DNA of 36,914 bases from Pontiella desulfatans (GTDB lineage Bacteria; Verrucomicrobiota; Kiritimatiellia; Kiritimatiellales; Pontiellaceae). The position numbers and the translations under genes were made by a program. A model generated the notes under the pieces. The model did not search any database. It was not told where the DNA came from and was given only the letters and a program-made list of their open reading frames with translations. This document shows positions 8,948 to 16,937 of the stretch, piece by piece. The stretch's first letter is position 1. Each line of letters opens with the position of its first letter. The DNA lies in the NCBI GenBank assembly GCA_029287275.1, contig JARFRL010000063.1:1-36914 (forward strand), given 5' to 3'.

Positions 8948-9766
8948 TTAGTAGGCGGTGACCGGAACGAATCCGATTTCCTCAACCATTTCCTGTCCGT
9001 CTTCGGTCAGGTGGATGGTCGCGAAGCGATACAGCGGGGAACCGAGCTTCGGATATTTGTTGGTGTACATGAACAGCGGGCGGGCGATCGGATACTCGCC
9101 GGTCTGCACGGTTTCCGCGGAGGGGTAGATGCCGTTGACTTTGAGCGCCTTCACGGTTTTGTCGACGAAGCCGAGGCCCGCGTAGCCAATGGCCGCCGGC
9201 GTGCTTTGGACGCGCTGACGGATGGCGCCGTTCGAGCCGACGTATTCGCAGTTTTCATGGATCTTCTGTTTCTGCATGACGAGCCCTTCGAAGGTTTCGT
9301 AGGTGCCGCTGTTGGTGTCGCGCGAGATCGTGACGATCGCTTTGTCCGGCCCGCCGACTTCTTTCCAGTTGCTGATGTTGCCGAGGAAGATCTCGCGGAC
9401 CTGCTCCACCGTCAGCGCCTGAACCGGGTTGGAGGGATGAACCAGAATCGGAAGCCCGTCGAGCGCGACGACGTGCGCGACCGGTTGGATGTCCTTGTCG
9501 GCCGCGGCCTGGAATTCCGAATCCTTCATGGGGCGCGACATGGCCGCGACGTCGCAGGTGCCGTTCACGATGCTCTTCGCGCCGTTGCCGCTGCCGGATT
9601 CCGACACGGTGATGTTCACTTCGGGGTTGGCCGCCATGAAATATTCAGCGAACGCTTTGGCGATGGGGCCCACCGTGGTGGAGCCGTCGATGACGATTTT
9701 GTCGGCCGCGCTGGACGCGCCGGCCACGGCGATTGCCGCCGTTATCGCGAGGATCTGTTTGTTCAT
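8948..9766 (-). CDS. pstS: Periplasmic phosphate-binding protein PstS
   Basis: This 272-residue exported protein (signal peptide about 1-20, ending ASSA) captures phosphate and hands it to PstCA. The phosphate-binding motifs are visible: DGSTTVGPIAKAFAEYF at about 27-43, SESGSGNGAKSI, and DVAAMSRPMKDSE. A later SRDTNSGTYETFEG loop supplies further ligands. The fold is the type II periplasmic binding protein of the SphX/PstS group. An AGGAGAGA ribosome site precedes the ATG. Its own Pho-box array and terminator indicate a separate, probably strongly expressed transcript. Confidence 0.96.
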   Translation of the reverse strand: MNKQILAITAAIAVAGASSAADKIVIDGSTTVGPIAKAFAEYFMAANPEVNITVSESGSGNGAKSIVNGTCDVAAMSRPMKDSEFQAAADKDIQPVAHVVALDGLPILVHPSNPVQALTVEQVREIFLGNISNWKEVGGPDKAIVTISRDTNSGTYETFEGLVMQKQKIHENCEYVGSNGAIRQRVQSTPAAIGYAGLGFVDKTVKALKVNGIYPSAETVQTGEYPIARPLFMYTNKYPKLGSPLYRFATIHLTEDGQEMVEEIGFVPVTAY

Positions 9767-9838
9767 ATTGAATCTCTCCTGGTTTGTTATGATTCCCTAA
9801 CAGTGCTTCCTAAATACGCATTGAATCTCGGTGATTGG

Positions 9839-9867
9839 TGTTAGAAAAGCATTAGGAGAGGATTAAG
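9839..9867 (-). promoter_or_regulatory. Pho-box array upstream of pstS
   Basis: Three heptamers in strict 11-bp phase, read towards pstS: CTTAATC, CCTAATG and TCTAACA (plus-strand starts 9861, 9850 and 9839), with CTCT and CTTT spacers. The porin array at 12224 has almost the same sequence. The last heptamer is 73 nt before the pstS start. Confidence 0.8.
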
Positions 9868-9878
9868 AACCGATGAAT

Positions 9879-9896
9879 TCGAACATGCTCCTAACA
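9879..9896 (+). promoter_or_regulatory. Pho box pointing towards the divergent barrel gene
   Basis: TCGAACA at 9879 and CCTAACA at 9890 are 11 bp apart and read in the plus direction, opposite to the pstS array. It could activate the outer-membrane barrel gene at 10062, about 165 nt downstream. Confidence 0.5.
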
Positions 9897-10061
9897 CTCG
9901 AACGCGCCCCGATCCATCGCTTTTCGCGAGGCTGTCCGCGGCGTCCGTTCGAATGGGCTTGCCAAGGAAACCCGCGTTAATCACTATGTTTGGAACAGGT
10001 GAGCGGGGCCCCGTATCCGCGCCGGGCTCCGCGTTGGCTGGCCCGCCACAGCTAAATTCAT

Positions 10062-10742
10062 ATGAAGTCGCTCTTTTTTAAAAAGTATTCCCAATCCGCG
10101 AGACTTTGGCGCCGCGTTGTTTTCGTGTTGATCGTCGGCGCGCGTGTTGGCTGGGCCGAACAAGCCGATTCGCGTCAGCCACCGAAATGGCGGCTGGGAT
10201 TATCGCTCGGCCAATGGTGGGAAACGACTTTGCCCGACGCGCCCGTTGAGGCTGTTCGGGGCAGCTTCGACCTCCGGGACGCGTATTATCTCGGCGCGAA
10301 CGTGAATTATAATTTAACCGGCCCGTTCCATCTTCCGTTTTGGGGGCTGGATAAAGGAATTCCTTTCGGTGGAATCGAACTTGATTCACAGGTGATCAGC
10401 CATTTCGGCGTCGACAGCGACGTCTGGGAAGTAAGCGGCGGCATTGGCCTCCGTTCGGGCGACGCGCCTCTCGGGCCCCTTCGTCTAAACGTCATGATTG
10501 GCGAAGGCCTGTCCTATGTCTTCGGCGAGCTGGCGCTGGAAAAGGGCGAGGAGGGGATCCGCGGAGAAAATCAGGAGCAACTTCAAAACCATCTGTTTTT
10601 CGAGGCGGAAGCCTTCTTGGTCGATCGCCCGAAGGTCGCGCTGGTCTTGCGATTGCATCACCGTTCCGGAGTCTACGGTTTGATTTCCAATTCAAAAACC
10701 GGATCGAACTGGTTGTCGATCGGCGCGCGGGCGCGCCTATAA
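10062..10742 (+). CDS. Outer-membrane beta-barrel protein with PagL-like HxS motif
   Basis: A 226-residue exported protein with an N-terminal signal region (about residues 15-32, ending GWA) and a body of alternating hydrophobic strands, ending in GARARL as barrel proteins do. Near the C-terminus, LRLHHRSGVYG places His200-x-Ser202, like the catalytic His and Ser of lipid A deacylase PagL. The glutamate expected 12 residues later is not there, so enzyme activity is unproven. No clear ribosome site precedes the ATG. It is divergent from pstS with a Pho box facing it, so it may remodel the outer membrane during phosphate limitation. A plain structural barrel is the alternative. Confidence 0.6.
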   Translation: MKSLFFKKYSQSARLWRRVVFVLIVGARVGWAEQADSRQPPKWRLGLSLGQWWETTLPDAPVEAVRGSFDLRDAYYLGANVNYNLTGPFHLPFWGLDKGIPFGGIELDSQVISHFGVDSDVWEVSGGIGLRSGDAPLGPLRLNVMIGEGLSYVFGELALEKGEEGIRGENQEQLQNHLFFEAEAFLVDRPKVALVLRLHHRSGVYGLISNSKTGSNWLSIGARARL

Positions 10743-10771
10743 AACCGAACGCGAAACTTCGCGGGCCAAAC

Positions 10772-10799
10772 GACGCGGTTCTCGCGAAGACGCGGTTCT
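10772..10799. repeat. Short direct repeat
   Basis: GACGCGGTTCT occurs twice, 17 bp apart, in the spacer between the convergent barrel and porin genes. No function is evident. Confidence 0.5.
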
Positions 10800-10837
10800 G
10801 ATGGGTCGTGATTCTGTTCGGTCGTCGCTGGTGAAAA

Positions 10838-10863
10838 GAAAAAAGGCGCCCGATTGGGCGCCT
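10838..10863 (-). terminator. Terminator after the porin gene
   Basis: On the minus strand, AGGCGCCC and GGGCGCCT form a perfect 8-bp stem with a 4-nt loop, followed by TTTTTTC. It sits 37 nt past the porin stop codon. Confidence 0.88.
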
Positions 10864-10900
10864 TGAGCCGGATGGATCCGAGGACCCGAATTTCGTTGGT

Positions 10901-12049
10901 TTACCAGCTGATTCGGAGCGCGGAGGTGACTCCGTATCCGTTGTAGTCCTCGCCGGTCGAGGCCAGGTTTTTGCCGTAGTTGTATTCAATGGCGTTCTGC
11001 CACTTCAGCTTGTGTCCGTAGAGGTACCAGTTGAAGCCGAGCAGGAAGTTGTGCGCGGTTTCAACTTTGTCGCCCCCGGAGTTCTTGCCGGCGTAACGCG
11101 ACATCTTGACGTCCGACTGGTTGTCCAGGCTGGTGACGGCCGCGTATTGGAAAACCGCCTGCAGGCTGTCGGAGATGTTGTAGAAGGGCATGACGTCGAC
11201 GCCGAGCAGGTCGCTTTGGCCTTTGCTTTCAATACCCGTCGCTCCCGCGACATCGCACCACAGGCCGACTTTTTCGCTCAGCATCTGTTTGTAGACGAGC
11301 GCGGCCACGTGCTCCAGGTTCTTTGTTCCAACCGTGTAGTCCGGGTTTTTGTTCACGCCGGTGTAGTCCGGGTCGTTGTACACGTAATCCAGGCGAAGCT
11401 CGCCCTTTTCACCCACCTTGCGTCCGGCGGACAGCAGGGCGAAATAGCCGCTTTCGAAGTGTCCGAACTCCTTCTCCTTGCTCGCGGAAAATCCACCAAC
11501 ATTGTAGGACCAATCCTCGATTTTTCCGGAAACCGACGCGCCGGTGAAGTACTCGGTGGTGAACCAGAGGTTTTCAGCGACGATGCTGCGCTCCGGAACG
11601 ATCAGCTTTTTGGAGGAGGTCGCGCCGTCGAGGGTGAAGCCGGCGGACTGTTTGCCGACTTTGATGGAGGCTTCGTCGCATGCTTTCCAGCCCACGTAGG
11701 CGTCGGTCAGACGGCCATAGAACTGATCCCAGGAATCCTCGTCGACATCGTTCATGTCGCCGTCCATCTCGGCGTGGATGGTGAAATCGTTAAAGACGGT
11801 GGCTTTGAGGCCGAGGCGGAACCGACGCCAGTCGAAGTCGTCGTAGTTGTTGTCTTCGCTATGGAAGGAGACGGCGTCGCCCTGCAGGCGGCCGACCACG
11901 GCCAGTTTCTGGACCACGGAGGCTTCTTTGTTGTCAACCAGGGTCAGGCTGTCCCAGATCGTGTCGTAGACCGAGGCGTCTTCCGCCGCGAATACCGCCG
12001 TCGCGCCGAGCGCGATCGCCGTCATGCCGATAATTAACTTTTTATTCAT
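10901..12049 (-). CDS. Phosphate-selective porin (OprP/OprO-like)
   Basis: A 382-residue outer-membrane porin with signal peptide MNKKLIIGMTAIALGATAVFA. The barrel shows OprP-family features: WRRFRLGLKATVFNDFTIHAEMDG near the start, YVGWKACDEASIKVGKQ, and a last strand ending in Trp (TSALRISW). It should let phosphate cross the outer membrane and feed PstS. The upstream ATG at 12058 directly abuts GGAGG with no spacing, whereas the ATG at 12049 lies nine bases after it, so I chose 12049. Pho-box arrays upstream support phosphate control. Substrate choice is inferred from family and context. Confidence 0.88.
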   Translation of the reverse strand: MNKKLIIGMTAIALGATAVFAAEDASVYDTIWDSLTLVDNKEASVVQKLAVVGRLQGDAVSFHSEDNNYDDFDWRRFRLGLKATVFNDFTIHAEMDGDMNDVDEDSWDQFYGRLTDAYVGWKACDEASIKVGKQSAGFTLDGATSSKKLIVPERSIVAENLWFTTEYFTGASVSGKIEDWSYNVGGFSASKEKEFGHFESGYFALLSAGRKVGEKGELRLDYVYNDPDYTGVNKNPDYTVGTKNLEHVAALVYKQMLSEKVGLWCDVAGATGIESKGQSDLLGVDVMPFYNISDSLQAVFQYAAVTSLDNQSDVKMSRYAGKNSGGDKVETAHNFLLGFNWYLYGHKLKWQNAIEYNYGKNLASTGEDYNGYGVTSALRISW

Positions 12050-12155
12050 TTTATTCATCCTCCATTCAGTTTCTGTTAGGCAAAAATGATCCAGACCCCT
12101 GGAATTCCCCTTCGCCGGCGCGGAAGAGGCGGGATTTCCCCTTTTTTTGTCCGAT

Positions 12156-12173
12156 TGTTAAGAAAGCATTTCC
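12156..12173 (-). promoter_or_regulatory. Proximal Pho box of the porin gene
   Basis: Read towards the porin: GGAAATG, spacer CTTT, CTTAACA, with 11-bp phase. The spacer and flanks resemble the pstS box. It lies about 107 nt before the porin start. Confidence 0.55.
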
Positions 12174-12223
12174 AGAGCAATCGGATCTCTTCCGTAAATA
12201 TGAGCGTATGATTAGGCGGAGAG

Positions 12224-12270
12224 TGTTAGGAAAAGATGAGGAGAGGGTTAGAGATTAGTATCGGGTTACC
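12224..12270 (-). promoter_or_regulatory. Distal Pho-box array of the porin gene
   Basis: Heptamers read towards the porin: TCTAACC, CCTCATC and CCTAACA (plus-strand starts 12246, 12235 and 12224), 11 bp apart with CTCT and TTTT spacers. A further phased pair (GGTAACC and ACTAATC) overlaps at 12253-12270. The array closely matches that of pstS. Confidence 0.75.
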
Positions 12271-12315
12271 AAGGCGTTTGAATTGTTTGGGTCGCGTTCG
12301 AGATGGGTCAGGATG

Positions 12316-12346
12316 AAAAAGAGCCCGCCTGTTCTTCGGCGGGCTC
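12316..12346 (-). terminator. Terminator after the Na/Pi cotransporter
   Basis: On the minus strand, GAGCCCGCC and GGCGGGCTC form a perfect 9-bp stem with an 8-nt loop and then TTTTTC. Confidence 0.9.
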
Positions 12347-12372
12347 GGATTCAGCCGCGTGATTTTCCCCGC

Positions 12373-14070
12373 TTACTTTTCGCCCGCGACAACCTCGGCG
12401 ATGTTCAGCGCGTGGTCCTTCATGCGGCGGTAATAGTTCAGCATGTCGGTGTAGGCCAGGCTGAAGTAGGGCGAGACTTCCTCGTTCTGCAGTCGGGCGA
12501 GATGCTGGCGCCGATATTCTTTCATCAGCGAGGCGATGGCGGTGCCCTCGGTGTTGGCCCAGCTCAGCACGTCGGTGCTCTCGTCCTTCATGTATTCGTT
12601 CACCTTGGCGATGTAGGCCGCGACGCGGACGTGCAGGGAGCTCAACTTCTCGCGGGCGGGCTCATCCAGCTCAAGATTGTTTTTCTGCAGTTTCTTGAGC
12701 CCTTTGAGGACGTTGGCGGTGTAGTCGGATAACGACTCGTATTCGTCGGCGATGCGCATCTGCATGTGCGCCTTGTTGGTGACCTCGTGCGGCACCTGTC
12801 CGGAAACCATGTTGCTGAGGAACATGAAGATTTCCTTTTGAACGTTGTCGAGGATCTCCTCGCGCTTGAAGATCTTGCTTTCGGTTTTGACGTCTCCCTC
12901 TCCCAAAATGCAGGCGTGCAGGTTGGTCATCATGCCCTCGACGCTCTCGGCCATGAAGTTGAGCTGACCCTGCGACTGCACGATTCCGAGCGACGGCGTG
13001 TCGAGCATGCGGACGTCGAGATAGGTGAGGTGGCTGACCTCCTTGGTCTCCTTCTCGGGGACGAGCTTGGTGACGAATTTTCCAAGAAGACCGGCGAACG
13101 GAAGGAAGAACAGCACATTGGCGACATTGAACGTGGTGTGGGTGAGGGCGATGCCGGCCGTGACGATCTGGCCAAACTTGTTCTCGTCCATGGAATCGAT
13201 GCTGATATCGATGGGGTTGAAGCCGGTTTTCCACGCGATTAGGCGGGACAATCCTTGGATCGCGACGGGGAAGAGCGCGATAAACCATATGGTGCCGAAC
13301 ACGTTGAAGAACACGTGCGCGTAGGCCGCGCGCTTGGCGGTCGTCGTCGTGCCGAGCGAAGCGAGCCAGGCGGTGATGGTGGTGCCGATGTTTTCGCCCA
13401 TGACCAGCGCCGCGGCGGTCTGAAACTCAATGACGCCGGTGGCGGCCAGACCAATGGTGATCCCCAGTGTCGCGGAGGACGATTGCACGATCATGGTCAG
13501 AACCATCCCGACCATGGCGCATTTAGCGATGCCCAGATAGGACGTGGCCTGAAACGCGAGGAACCAGGCGTTGAATTCTTCGTGAGAGCGCAACGGTTTG
13601 AAGCCGTTTTTCATGAGCTCAAGACCGAAGAAAACCATGCCGACGCCCATGATGGTCATGCCGATATAGCGAATCCGCTGACTTTTCGAGAAGAGGAAGA
13701 AGAACGCCGCGATGCCGAGTATGGGTAGGCCGTACTTGCCGATGTGCAGCACCAGGATCCACCCGGTGATGGTCGTGCCGACGTTGGCGCCGAAAATCAC
13801 GCCGATCGCCTGCATCAGCGTCATGATGCCCGAGTTCACGAACCCGACGACCATGACGGTCGTGACGGAGCTGGATTGAACCATGCACGTTACCGCCAGG
13901 CCCACGATCACGCCCATGACGCGGTTGTTCGTCGCGACGCTGATCATTTTGCGCAAACGATCGCCGGAAACCGCCTGAAGGCCTTCCGACATGTATTTCA
14001 TTCCGAGCAGGAAGACGCCAAGCCCTCCTATGACCTGCGACGCAATTTTAAAAAACAATCCGACGTCCAT
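12373..14070 (-). CDS. Na+/phosphate cotransporter with C-terminal PhoU-like domain (YjbB/NptA type)
   Basis: A 565-residue inner-membrane protein. The membrane half (about residues 1-310) has two inverted Na/Pi-cotransporter repeats, each with the hallmark QSSS: MVQSSSVTTVMVVGFVNSG with GANVGTTITGW, and MIVQSSSATLGITIGLAATG with GENIGTTITAW. The cytoplasmic half (about 370-560) is helical, with IADEYESLSDY and DHALNIAEV motifs of the PhoU type. It is likely a low-affinity sodium-coupled transporter; E. coli YjbB is reported to export phosphate, so the direction is uncertain. An AGGGGAAG ribosome site precedes the ATG. It lies downstream of phoR, with a CTAACA repeat pair between them. Confidence 0.9.
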   Translation of the reverse strand: MDVGLFFKIASQVIGGLGVFLLGMKYMSEGLQAVSGDRLRKMISVATNNRVMGVIVGLAVTCMVQSSSVTTVMVVGFVNSGIMTLMQAIGVIFGANVGTTITGWILVLHIGKYGLPILGIAAFFFLFSKSQRIRYIGMTIMGVGMVFFGLELMKNGFKPLRSHEEFNAWFLAFQATSYLGIAKCAMVGMVLTMIVQSSSATLGITIGLAATGVIEFQTAAALVMGENIGTTITAWLASLGTTTTAKRAAYAHVFFNVFGTIWFIALFPVAIQGLSRLIAWKTGFNPIDISIDSMDENKFGQIVTAGIALTHTTFNVANVLFFLPFAGLLGKFVTKLVPEKETKEVSHLTYLDVRMLDTPSLGIVQSQGQLNFMAESVEGMMTNLHACILGEGDVKTESKIFKREEILDNVQKEIFMFLSNMVSGQVPHEVTNKAHMQMRIADEYESLSDYTANVLKGLKKLQKNNLELDEPAREKLSSLHVRVAAYIAKVNEYMKDESTDVLSWANTEGTAIASLMKEYRRQHLARLQNEEVSPYFSLAYTDMLNYYRRMKDHALNIAEVVAGEK

Positions 14071-14111
14071 TCGCTTCCCCTGATTTGGTTGGTTGAAAAT
14101 CGCGCCGAGAA

Positions 14112-14129
14112 CCTAACAGAAAGCTAACA
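14112..14129 (-). promoter_or_regulatory. Pho box between phoR and the Na/Pi cotransporter (inverted orientation)
   Basis: CCTAACA at 14112 and GCTAACA at 14123 are 11 bp apart on the plus strand, one of the cleanest repeats in the window. It points away from the minus-strand cotransporter 42 nt downstream, unlike the other boxes. Read towards the gene it is TGTTAGC, TTTC, TGTTAGG, which resembles E. coli CTGTCAT boxes. Confidence 0.65.
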
Positions 14130-14177
14130 ATTGGCCACGAAATAATGCAGGGGATTTCGCGTTGAAGAACGCGGGGT

Positions 14178-15959
14178 TTATTCGTCCGGTTCGATGATCG
14201 GAAGCGTGAGAATAAAGGTGGTTCCCGCGCCGACTTTACTTTCCACGCGGATGGAGCCTTCGTGCGCCGAGACGATGTGCTTCACGATGGAAAGGCCAAG
14301 CCCGGTTCCGCCCAGTTTTCGGCTCCGGGCCGTATCGACGCGGTAAAAACGTTCGAAGAGCCGTTCCATGTGCTTGCGTTCGATGCCAAACCCTTCGTCT
14401 TTGACGTAGATCACGACGCTGTCCTGCCGCGCTTCCGCGAGCACGAGCACTTTTTTGTCGTTTTCGGAATATTTCACCGCGTTGATGATCAGGTTCACGA
14501 GCGCCTGCTCCAAAAGCGGCGCGTTGATGGAGATTTCGATGTCCTCCGGGCAGACGCAGTCGATCTTGATGTTTTTTTTGCCCGCTTGGAGCTGACAGAG
14601 ATAAATCGCGGTTTCGATCACGGCGCTCAGCTTGCAGGGTTCTTTCATCACCAGCCCGTCTTTCTGCTCCAGCCGCGAGAGCATCAGCAGGTCGTCGATG
14701 ATCGCGTTCAGGCGGCCCGCCTGCTGGCTGATGATTTGGAGAAAGCGTAGAATGTCGGGCTCGTGATTCCAGTCGTCGGAAAGCAGCGTTTCCACGAATC
14801 CTTTAATGGAGGTGATCGGCGTTTTGAGTTCGTGCGACACGTTCGCGACGAAATCCGAGCGCACGGTTTCCAGATGGCGCACCCGCGTGACGTCGCGTAG
14901 CACCACGAGCGCGCCGATGGGTTCTTTTTCCGCGTTCCACAACACGGAGCCGCTGGCTTGAATCTGTTTTTCCGTGTCGGCAATCAGCGTCATGCCGCGG
15001 GACAACGGACGCTGAGAACCCAGCAAGGCCTTGATGAACTCCTGCAGATTGGCGAATCGCACGACTTGTTGCATCATTTCGCGTTTCGTCTCGCGGTGGT
15101 TGACGCCGAGGATCTCGCCGGCGACGCGGTTCATGTGGATGATCCGCTCTTTTTTGTTGATGGCCAGCACGCCTTCGTCCATGGACGACAGCACGGCGTT
15201 TTGCTCGTTGCGCTGCTCGCTGATGGTGGAAAGGGTTTTGCTCAGTTGCGCGGACATGGAGTTGAGCGAGTCGGCGAGCTGATCCAGCTCCAGCGTCTCT
15301 TGAGACGGTATCCGGTGGTTGAAGTCGCCCTCGGCGAATTGGCGCGCCGCGTTCCCCATGCCGCGCAGGGGATACGTGATCCGTCGGACCACCACGACGC
15401 AGACGATCATGGAGAGGATGCCGGTAAGGATCGAGGCGGCGATCACGCGCAGCGTCATCGCGTTGAGCTCGCTTTTGATCGCGGTCATGGGCAGCGAGGC
15501 GCGCACCGCGCAGAGCGTTTGTCGGGTTCCGTCCTTGAGCGGGACGGCGATGTACATCATTTCCTGCCTGATCGTTCGGCTGTAGCGCGTGTCCATTCCA
15601 ACATCGCCCGCGAGCGCCATGCGAATCTCCGGGCGGTCGCCGTGGTATTCCATCACGTCGGGCCGTTCGTCCGAGTCGCCGACCACTTTTCCGTCGGGCA
15701 TGATGATGGTGAAGCGGGTGCCCGCGGACGCGCCGAGTTTTTTGCAGAGCGCGTCGATTGCCTCTTCATTCATGGAGGCGACGAGCGGGGAGGCCTGCTC
15801 GGCCAGCAGCGTGGCGCGGGTGTGAATGTCGTTTTCGAGCGCCTGAAAATAGAGGTTCGACATCGAGTGGAACGCGTAGAGCGCCACCACCAGAATCGCG
15901 ACGGCCGTCAGGATCCAATACGACGGCAACAGCAGCCAAAACAGGTGTTTTTTTTTCAT
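14178..15959 (-). CDS. phoR: Phosphate-regulon sensor histidine kinase PhoR
   Basis: A 593-residue membrane kinase: TM1 about 7-30, a periplasmic or extracytoplasmic segment of about 135 residues, TM2 about 168-191, HAMP about 190-245, a PAS domain about 250-355, HisKA with phospho-acceptor His376 in NVSHELKTPITSIKG, then the ATPase domain with N-box NLIINAVKYS (489-498), G1 DEGFGI (521-526) and G2 GTGLGL (551-556). The E. coli protein lacks the extracytoplasmic loop; the long-loop layout resembles Bacillus PhoR. It phosphorylates PhoB, encoded 100 nt upstream. The ATG at 15959 is preceded by a weak ribosome site. Confidence 0.92.
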   Translation of the reverse strand: MKKKHLFWLLLPSYWILTAVAILVVALYAFHSMSNLYFQALENDIHTRATLLAEQASPLVASMNEEAIDALCKKLGASAGTRFTIIMPDGKVVGDSDERPDVMEYHGDRPEIRMALAGDVGMDTRYSRTIRQEMMYIAVPLKDGTRQTLCAVRASLPMTAIKSELNAMTLRVIAASILTGILSMIVCVVVVRRITYPLRGMGNAARQFAEGDFNHRIPSQETLELDQLADSLNSMSAQLSKTLSTISEQRNEQNAVLSSMDEGVLAINKKERIIHMNRVAGEILGVNHRETKREMMQQVVRFANLQEFIKALLGSQRPLSRGMTLIADTEKQIQASGSVLWNAEKEPIGALVVLRDVTRVRHLETVRSDFVANVSHELKTPITSIKGFVETLLSDDWNHEPDILRFLQIISQQAGRLNAIIDDLLMLSRLEQKDGLVMKEPCKLSAVIETAIYLCQLQAGKKNIKIDCVCPEDIEISINAPLLEQALVNLIINAVKYSENDKKVLVLAEARQDSVVIYVKDEGFGIERKHMERLFERFYRVDTARSRKLGGTGLGLSIVKHIVSAHEGSIRVESKVGAGTTFILTLPIIEPDE

Positions 15960-16059
15960 AGTCGCCGATCGGGGGTGGAAGGGAAAAAAGGACCGATAAT
16001 CGGAAAGAGCCGAACGTTCTCGCTCTGAAACCCTTGATCTCTATGACCTTTCAACCTTT

Positions 16060-16755
16060 CTACTCCTCCTCTTTAAAGCGATACCCGATTCCGCGGACCG
16101 TTTCAATATACTTTCCCGAGTCGCCAAGTTTCTTGCGGAGCCCGACGATCTGCACGTCGACGGAACGATCCGTCACGGGATAATCGTCGCCATGGACGGC
16201 GTCCACGATCTGATAACGCGTGAACACGCGGCCCGGCTGCTGGGAAAGCAACTGGAGAACCTTGAACTCCGTGAACGTCAGCGCGACGTCTTGGCCGTCG
16301 ACCTCAACCTTGTGCCGAGCCACGTCGATCGTGATGTTGTGCGCGGAAATCAGCTCGTCGTTCCGCTCCGGCTTGCTGGTGGCGATGCGCCGCAGGGCCG
16401 CCTTGACCCGGGCCAGCAGGACCCGCGGGCTGAACGGCTTCGTGATGTAGTCGTCCGCGCCCAGTTCCAGGCCGGTCACCACGTCCGCCTCCTCGCACAG
16501 CGCGGTCAGCATGATGATCGGGATGCGCTCGGTTTTCGGATCGGCCTTCAGCCGCTTGCAGACTTCAAGTCCGTCGGCGCCAGGCAACATGATGTCCAGC
16601 AGGATCAGGTCGGGCTGGAATTGCGCGGCGATGGTTAGAGCCTCCTCGCCGGAGTCCACCACCTTCACGCGATACTTGCCCCGCTCCAAGTTGAATTGCA
16701 GCAGTTCCTGAATCGGCGCTTCATCCTCAACAACCAAAATCTTGATCTTTTCCAT
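16060..16755 (-). CDS. phoB: Phosphate-regulon response regulator PhoB (OmpR family)
   Basis: 231 residues: a receiver domain (about 1-120) with acidic E10, D11 and E12, phospho-acceptor Asp54 in LILLDIMLPG, and Lys in ITKPFSPRVLLARV. An OmpR/PhoB winged helix (about 135-230) follows, with LTFTEFKVLQLL, the GRVFTRYQIVDAVHG recognition region, the DRSVDVQIVGLRKKLG helix and VRGIGYRF at the end. It is the likely activator of the 11-bp-phased boxes found through the window. A four-heptamer array upstream indicates autoregulation. It is transcribed with phoR. Confidence 0.95.
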   Translation of the reverse strand: MEKIKILVVEDEAPIQELLQFNLERGKYRVKVVDSGEEALTIAAQFQPDLILLDIMLPGADGLEVCKRLKADPKTERIPIIMLTALCEEADVVTGLELGADDYITKPFSPRVLLARVKAALRRIATSKPERNDELISAHNITIDVARHKVEVDGQDVALTFTEFKVLQLLSQQPGRVFTRYQIVDAVHGDDYPVTDRSVDVQIVGLRKKLGDSGKYIETVRGIGYRFKEEE

Positions 16756-16799
16756 AAGGACAATGTCCCGCGTTTACCGAACGCTAACAATCCTTAAAA

Positions 16800-16839
16800 T
16801 GTTAGAATCAAGTTATTCCGTTGTTCGGTAAATGTTTAG
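16800..16839 (-). promoter_or_regulatory. Four-heptamer Pho-box array upstream of phoB
   Basis: Read towards phoB: CTAAACA, CCGAACA, AATAACT and TCTAACA, starting at plus positions 16833, 16822, 16811 and 16800, each exactly 11 bp apart. It ends 45 nt before the phoB start codon. It lies close to, but apart from, the promoter of the divergent HMG-CoA reductase gene. Confidence 0.75.
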
Positions 16840-16886
16840 CGACGCGTTCCGCCGCGGCGCGTCGGCCAGACGTCGGGGTTCGTGGT

Positions 16887-16916
16887 TTGACAAGCCTGAT
16901 CGTTCCCGCTTACTCT
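16887..16916 (+). promoter_or_regulatory. Sigma-70-like promoter of the HMG-CoA reductase gene
   Basis: A consensus TTGACA at 16887-16892 and TACTCT at 16911-16916 are separated by 18 bp, 21 bp before the start codon. An AAGGAG ribosome site follows. Because -35 is a full match, this gene probably does not need PhoB. Confidence 0.65.
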
Positions 16917-16937
16917 TTACCGACTAAGGAGTAGCAG

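Larger units (their letters stand above)
12050..12372. other. Intergenic region between porin and Na/Pi cotransporter (323 nt)
   Basis: It holds the porin ribosome site (GGAGG at 12059-12063), two Pho-box sites (12156-12173 and 12224-12270) and the cotransporter terminator (12316-12346). I see no open frame worth calling. Confidence 0.8.

Noticed and set aside
16783..16800. Extra Pho box GCTAACA plus TTAAAAT close to phoB
   Set aside because: The repeat fits only a 10-bp period and has weak matches, unlike the adjacent four-heptamer array.
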